Source of the DNA: a bacterium | GTDB taxonomy: Bacteria > Patescibacteriota > WWE3 > 2-01-FULL-39-13 > JAQBTZ01 | Length of the DNA: 5,590 bases | Assembly: GCA_027624675.1 (NCBI GenBank) | Contig: JAQBTZ010000043.1 | Span: 1 to 5,590 of the forward strand | Reading direction: 5' to 3' | Part shown: positions 5,458-5,590 of the stretch, piece by piece | Position numbering within the stretch: the first letter of the stretch is position 1 | How the letters are laid out: every line of letters starts with the position of its first letter | The notes under the pieces: model-generated | The model's input: only the letters and a program-made list of their open reading frames with translations | Database searches by the model: none | Told to the model about the DNA's origin: nothing | Program-made: the position numbers and the translations under genes

Positions 5458-5491
5458 ACTTCCGGGATGTTAGTCCTAACATCCCGGAAGT
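5458..5491. repeat. 34-bp intergenic palindrome
   Basis: Perfect 16-bp arms ACTTCCGGGATGTTAG (5458-5473) and CTAACATCCCGGAAGT (5476-5491) surround a 2-nt TC centre, the same centre as the 40-bp palindrome in cysS. It is GC-rich in an AT-rich gap between the divergent dnaX promoter and the plus-strand promoter at 5510. There is no T-run on either side, so it does not look like an intrinsic terminator. Confidence 0.8.
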
Positions 5492-5509
5492 TAGAGAAAA
5501 AACTATCGG

Positions 5510-5538
5510 TTGATTTTGAGAAGGTTTTGGAATATAAT
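5510..5538 (+). promoter_or_regulatory. Strong sigma70-type promoter for a gene beyond the right edge
   Basis: TTGATT (-35, 5510-5515) and a consensus TATAAT (-10, 5533-5538) are separated by exactly 17 nt. Transcription should start near 5545 and run rightwards, out of the window. This is the best promoter match in the window, so the downstream gene is probably well expressed; its identity cannot be seen. Confidence 0.8.
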
Positions 5539-5559
5539 ACTGCAAGCACAACAAAAAAC

Positions 5560-5588
5560 CTAGGGGGAGACACCTAGTTGCAAAGGAG
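5560..5588 (+). promoter_or_regulatory. Leader hairpin and Shine-Dalgarno of the off-window gene
   Basis: CTAGG (5560-5564) can pair with CCTAG (5573-5577) across an 8-nt purine-rich loop; ACCTAG is also present as a direct repeat. TTGC then AAAGGAG (5582-5588) follows as a strong ribosome binding site, with the start codon expected just beyond 5590. The order of hairpin, short linker and CAAAGGAGA mirrors the leader at 2946-2977. Confidence 0.55.
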
Positions 5589-5590
5589 AT

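Noticed and set aside
5458..5491. Intrinsic terminator reading of the intergenic palindrome
   Set aside because: There is no T-run on either strand, and no gene ends towards it inside the window: dnaX starts on one side and a promoter fires away on the other.
1..5590. CRISPR array, tRNA or rRNA gene
   Set aside because: No regularly spaced repeats, cloverleaf or rRNA-like sequence were seen on either strand.

Overview
This AT-rich window (GC roughly one third by eye) comes from a bacterial chromosome and carries a compact block of replication and information-processing genes. Four protein genes lie on the minus strand: the N-terminal 459 codons of DNA polymerase III alpha (dnaE, running off the left edge), cysteinyl-tRNA synthetase (cysS), recR and dnaX. 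A short, unrecognised 42-codon gene lies on the plus strand between cysS and recR. At the right edge are a strong plus-strand promoter, a leader hairpin and a ribosome binding site for a gene beyond the window. The compactness, the AT richness, dnaX followed directly by recR with no ybaB between them, and the palindromes inside genes are compatible with a Patescibacteria/CPR-type genome. That placement is inference; no taxonomic marker is present.

Layout: dnaE 1-1379 (minus, partial); a 77-bp gap with an AT-rich 10-bp inverted repeat; cysS 1457-2866 (minus); a 308-bp gap holding divergent promoters, the small plus-strand gene at 2984-3112 and a hairpin between convergent genes; recR 3175-3771 and dnaX 3774-5360 (minus, 2 nt apart, one transcription unit); then 5361-5590, a divergent intergenic region with two repeat-like palindromes and the outward plus-strand promoter.

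Functionally, DnaE is the replicative polymerase and DnaX is the clamp-loader ATPase that serves it. RecR is the recombination mediator commonly linked to dnaX, and CysRS charges tRNA-Cys.

The most unusual content is not a gene. Four strong palindromes occur in the window. Two are translated in frame inside cysS, and one of these lies in a 21-residue expansion between the zinc ligands of the active site. One is translated in the dnaX linker as the recurrent peptide HPELVSGS. One is intergenic. Together they look like small palindromic elements that insert into genes and are tolerated as peptide, as Rickettsia palindromic elements are. dnaX also carries a run of ten A residues at the end of the clamp-loader core, and both other reading frames stop within five codons of it. 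That is the arrangement expected for slippage that makes a short, gamma-like DnaX. Finally, cysS and dnaX share a TATACT box exactly 7 nt before ATG with no Shine-Dalgarno, suggesting leaderless mRNAs. The two plus-strand leaders instead have a hairpin followed by CAAAGGAGA.
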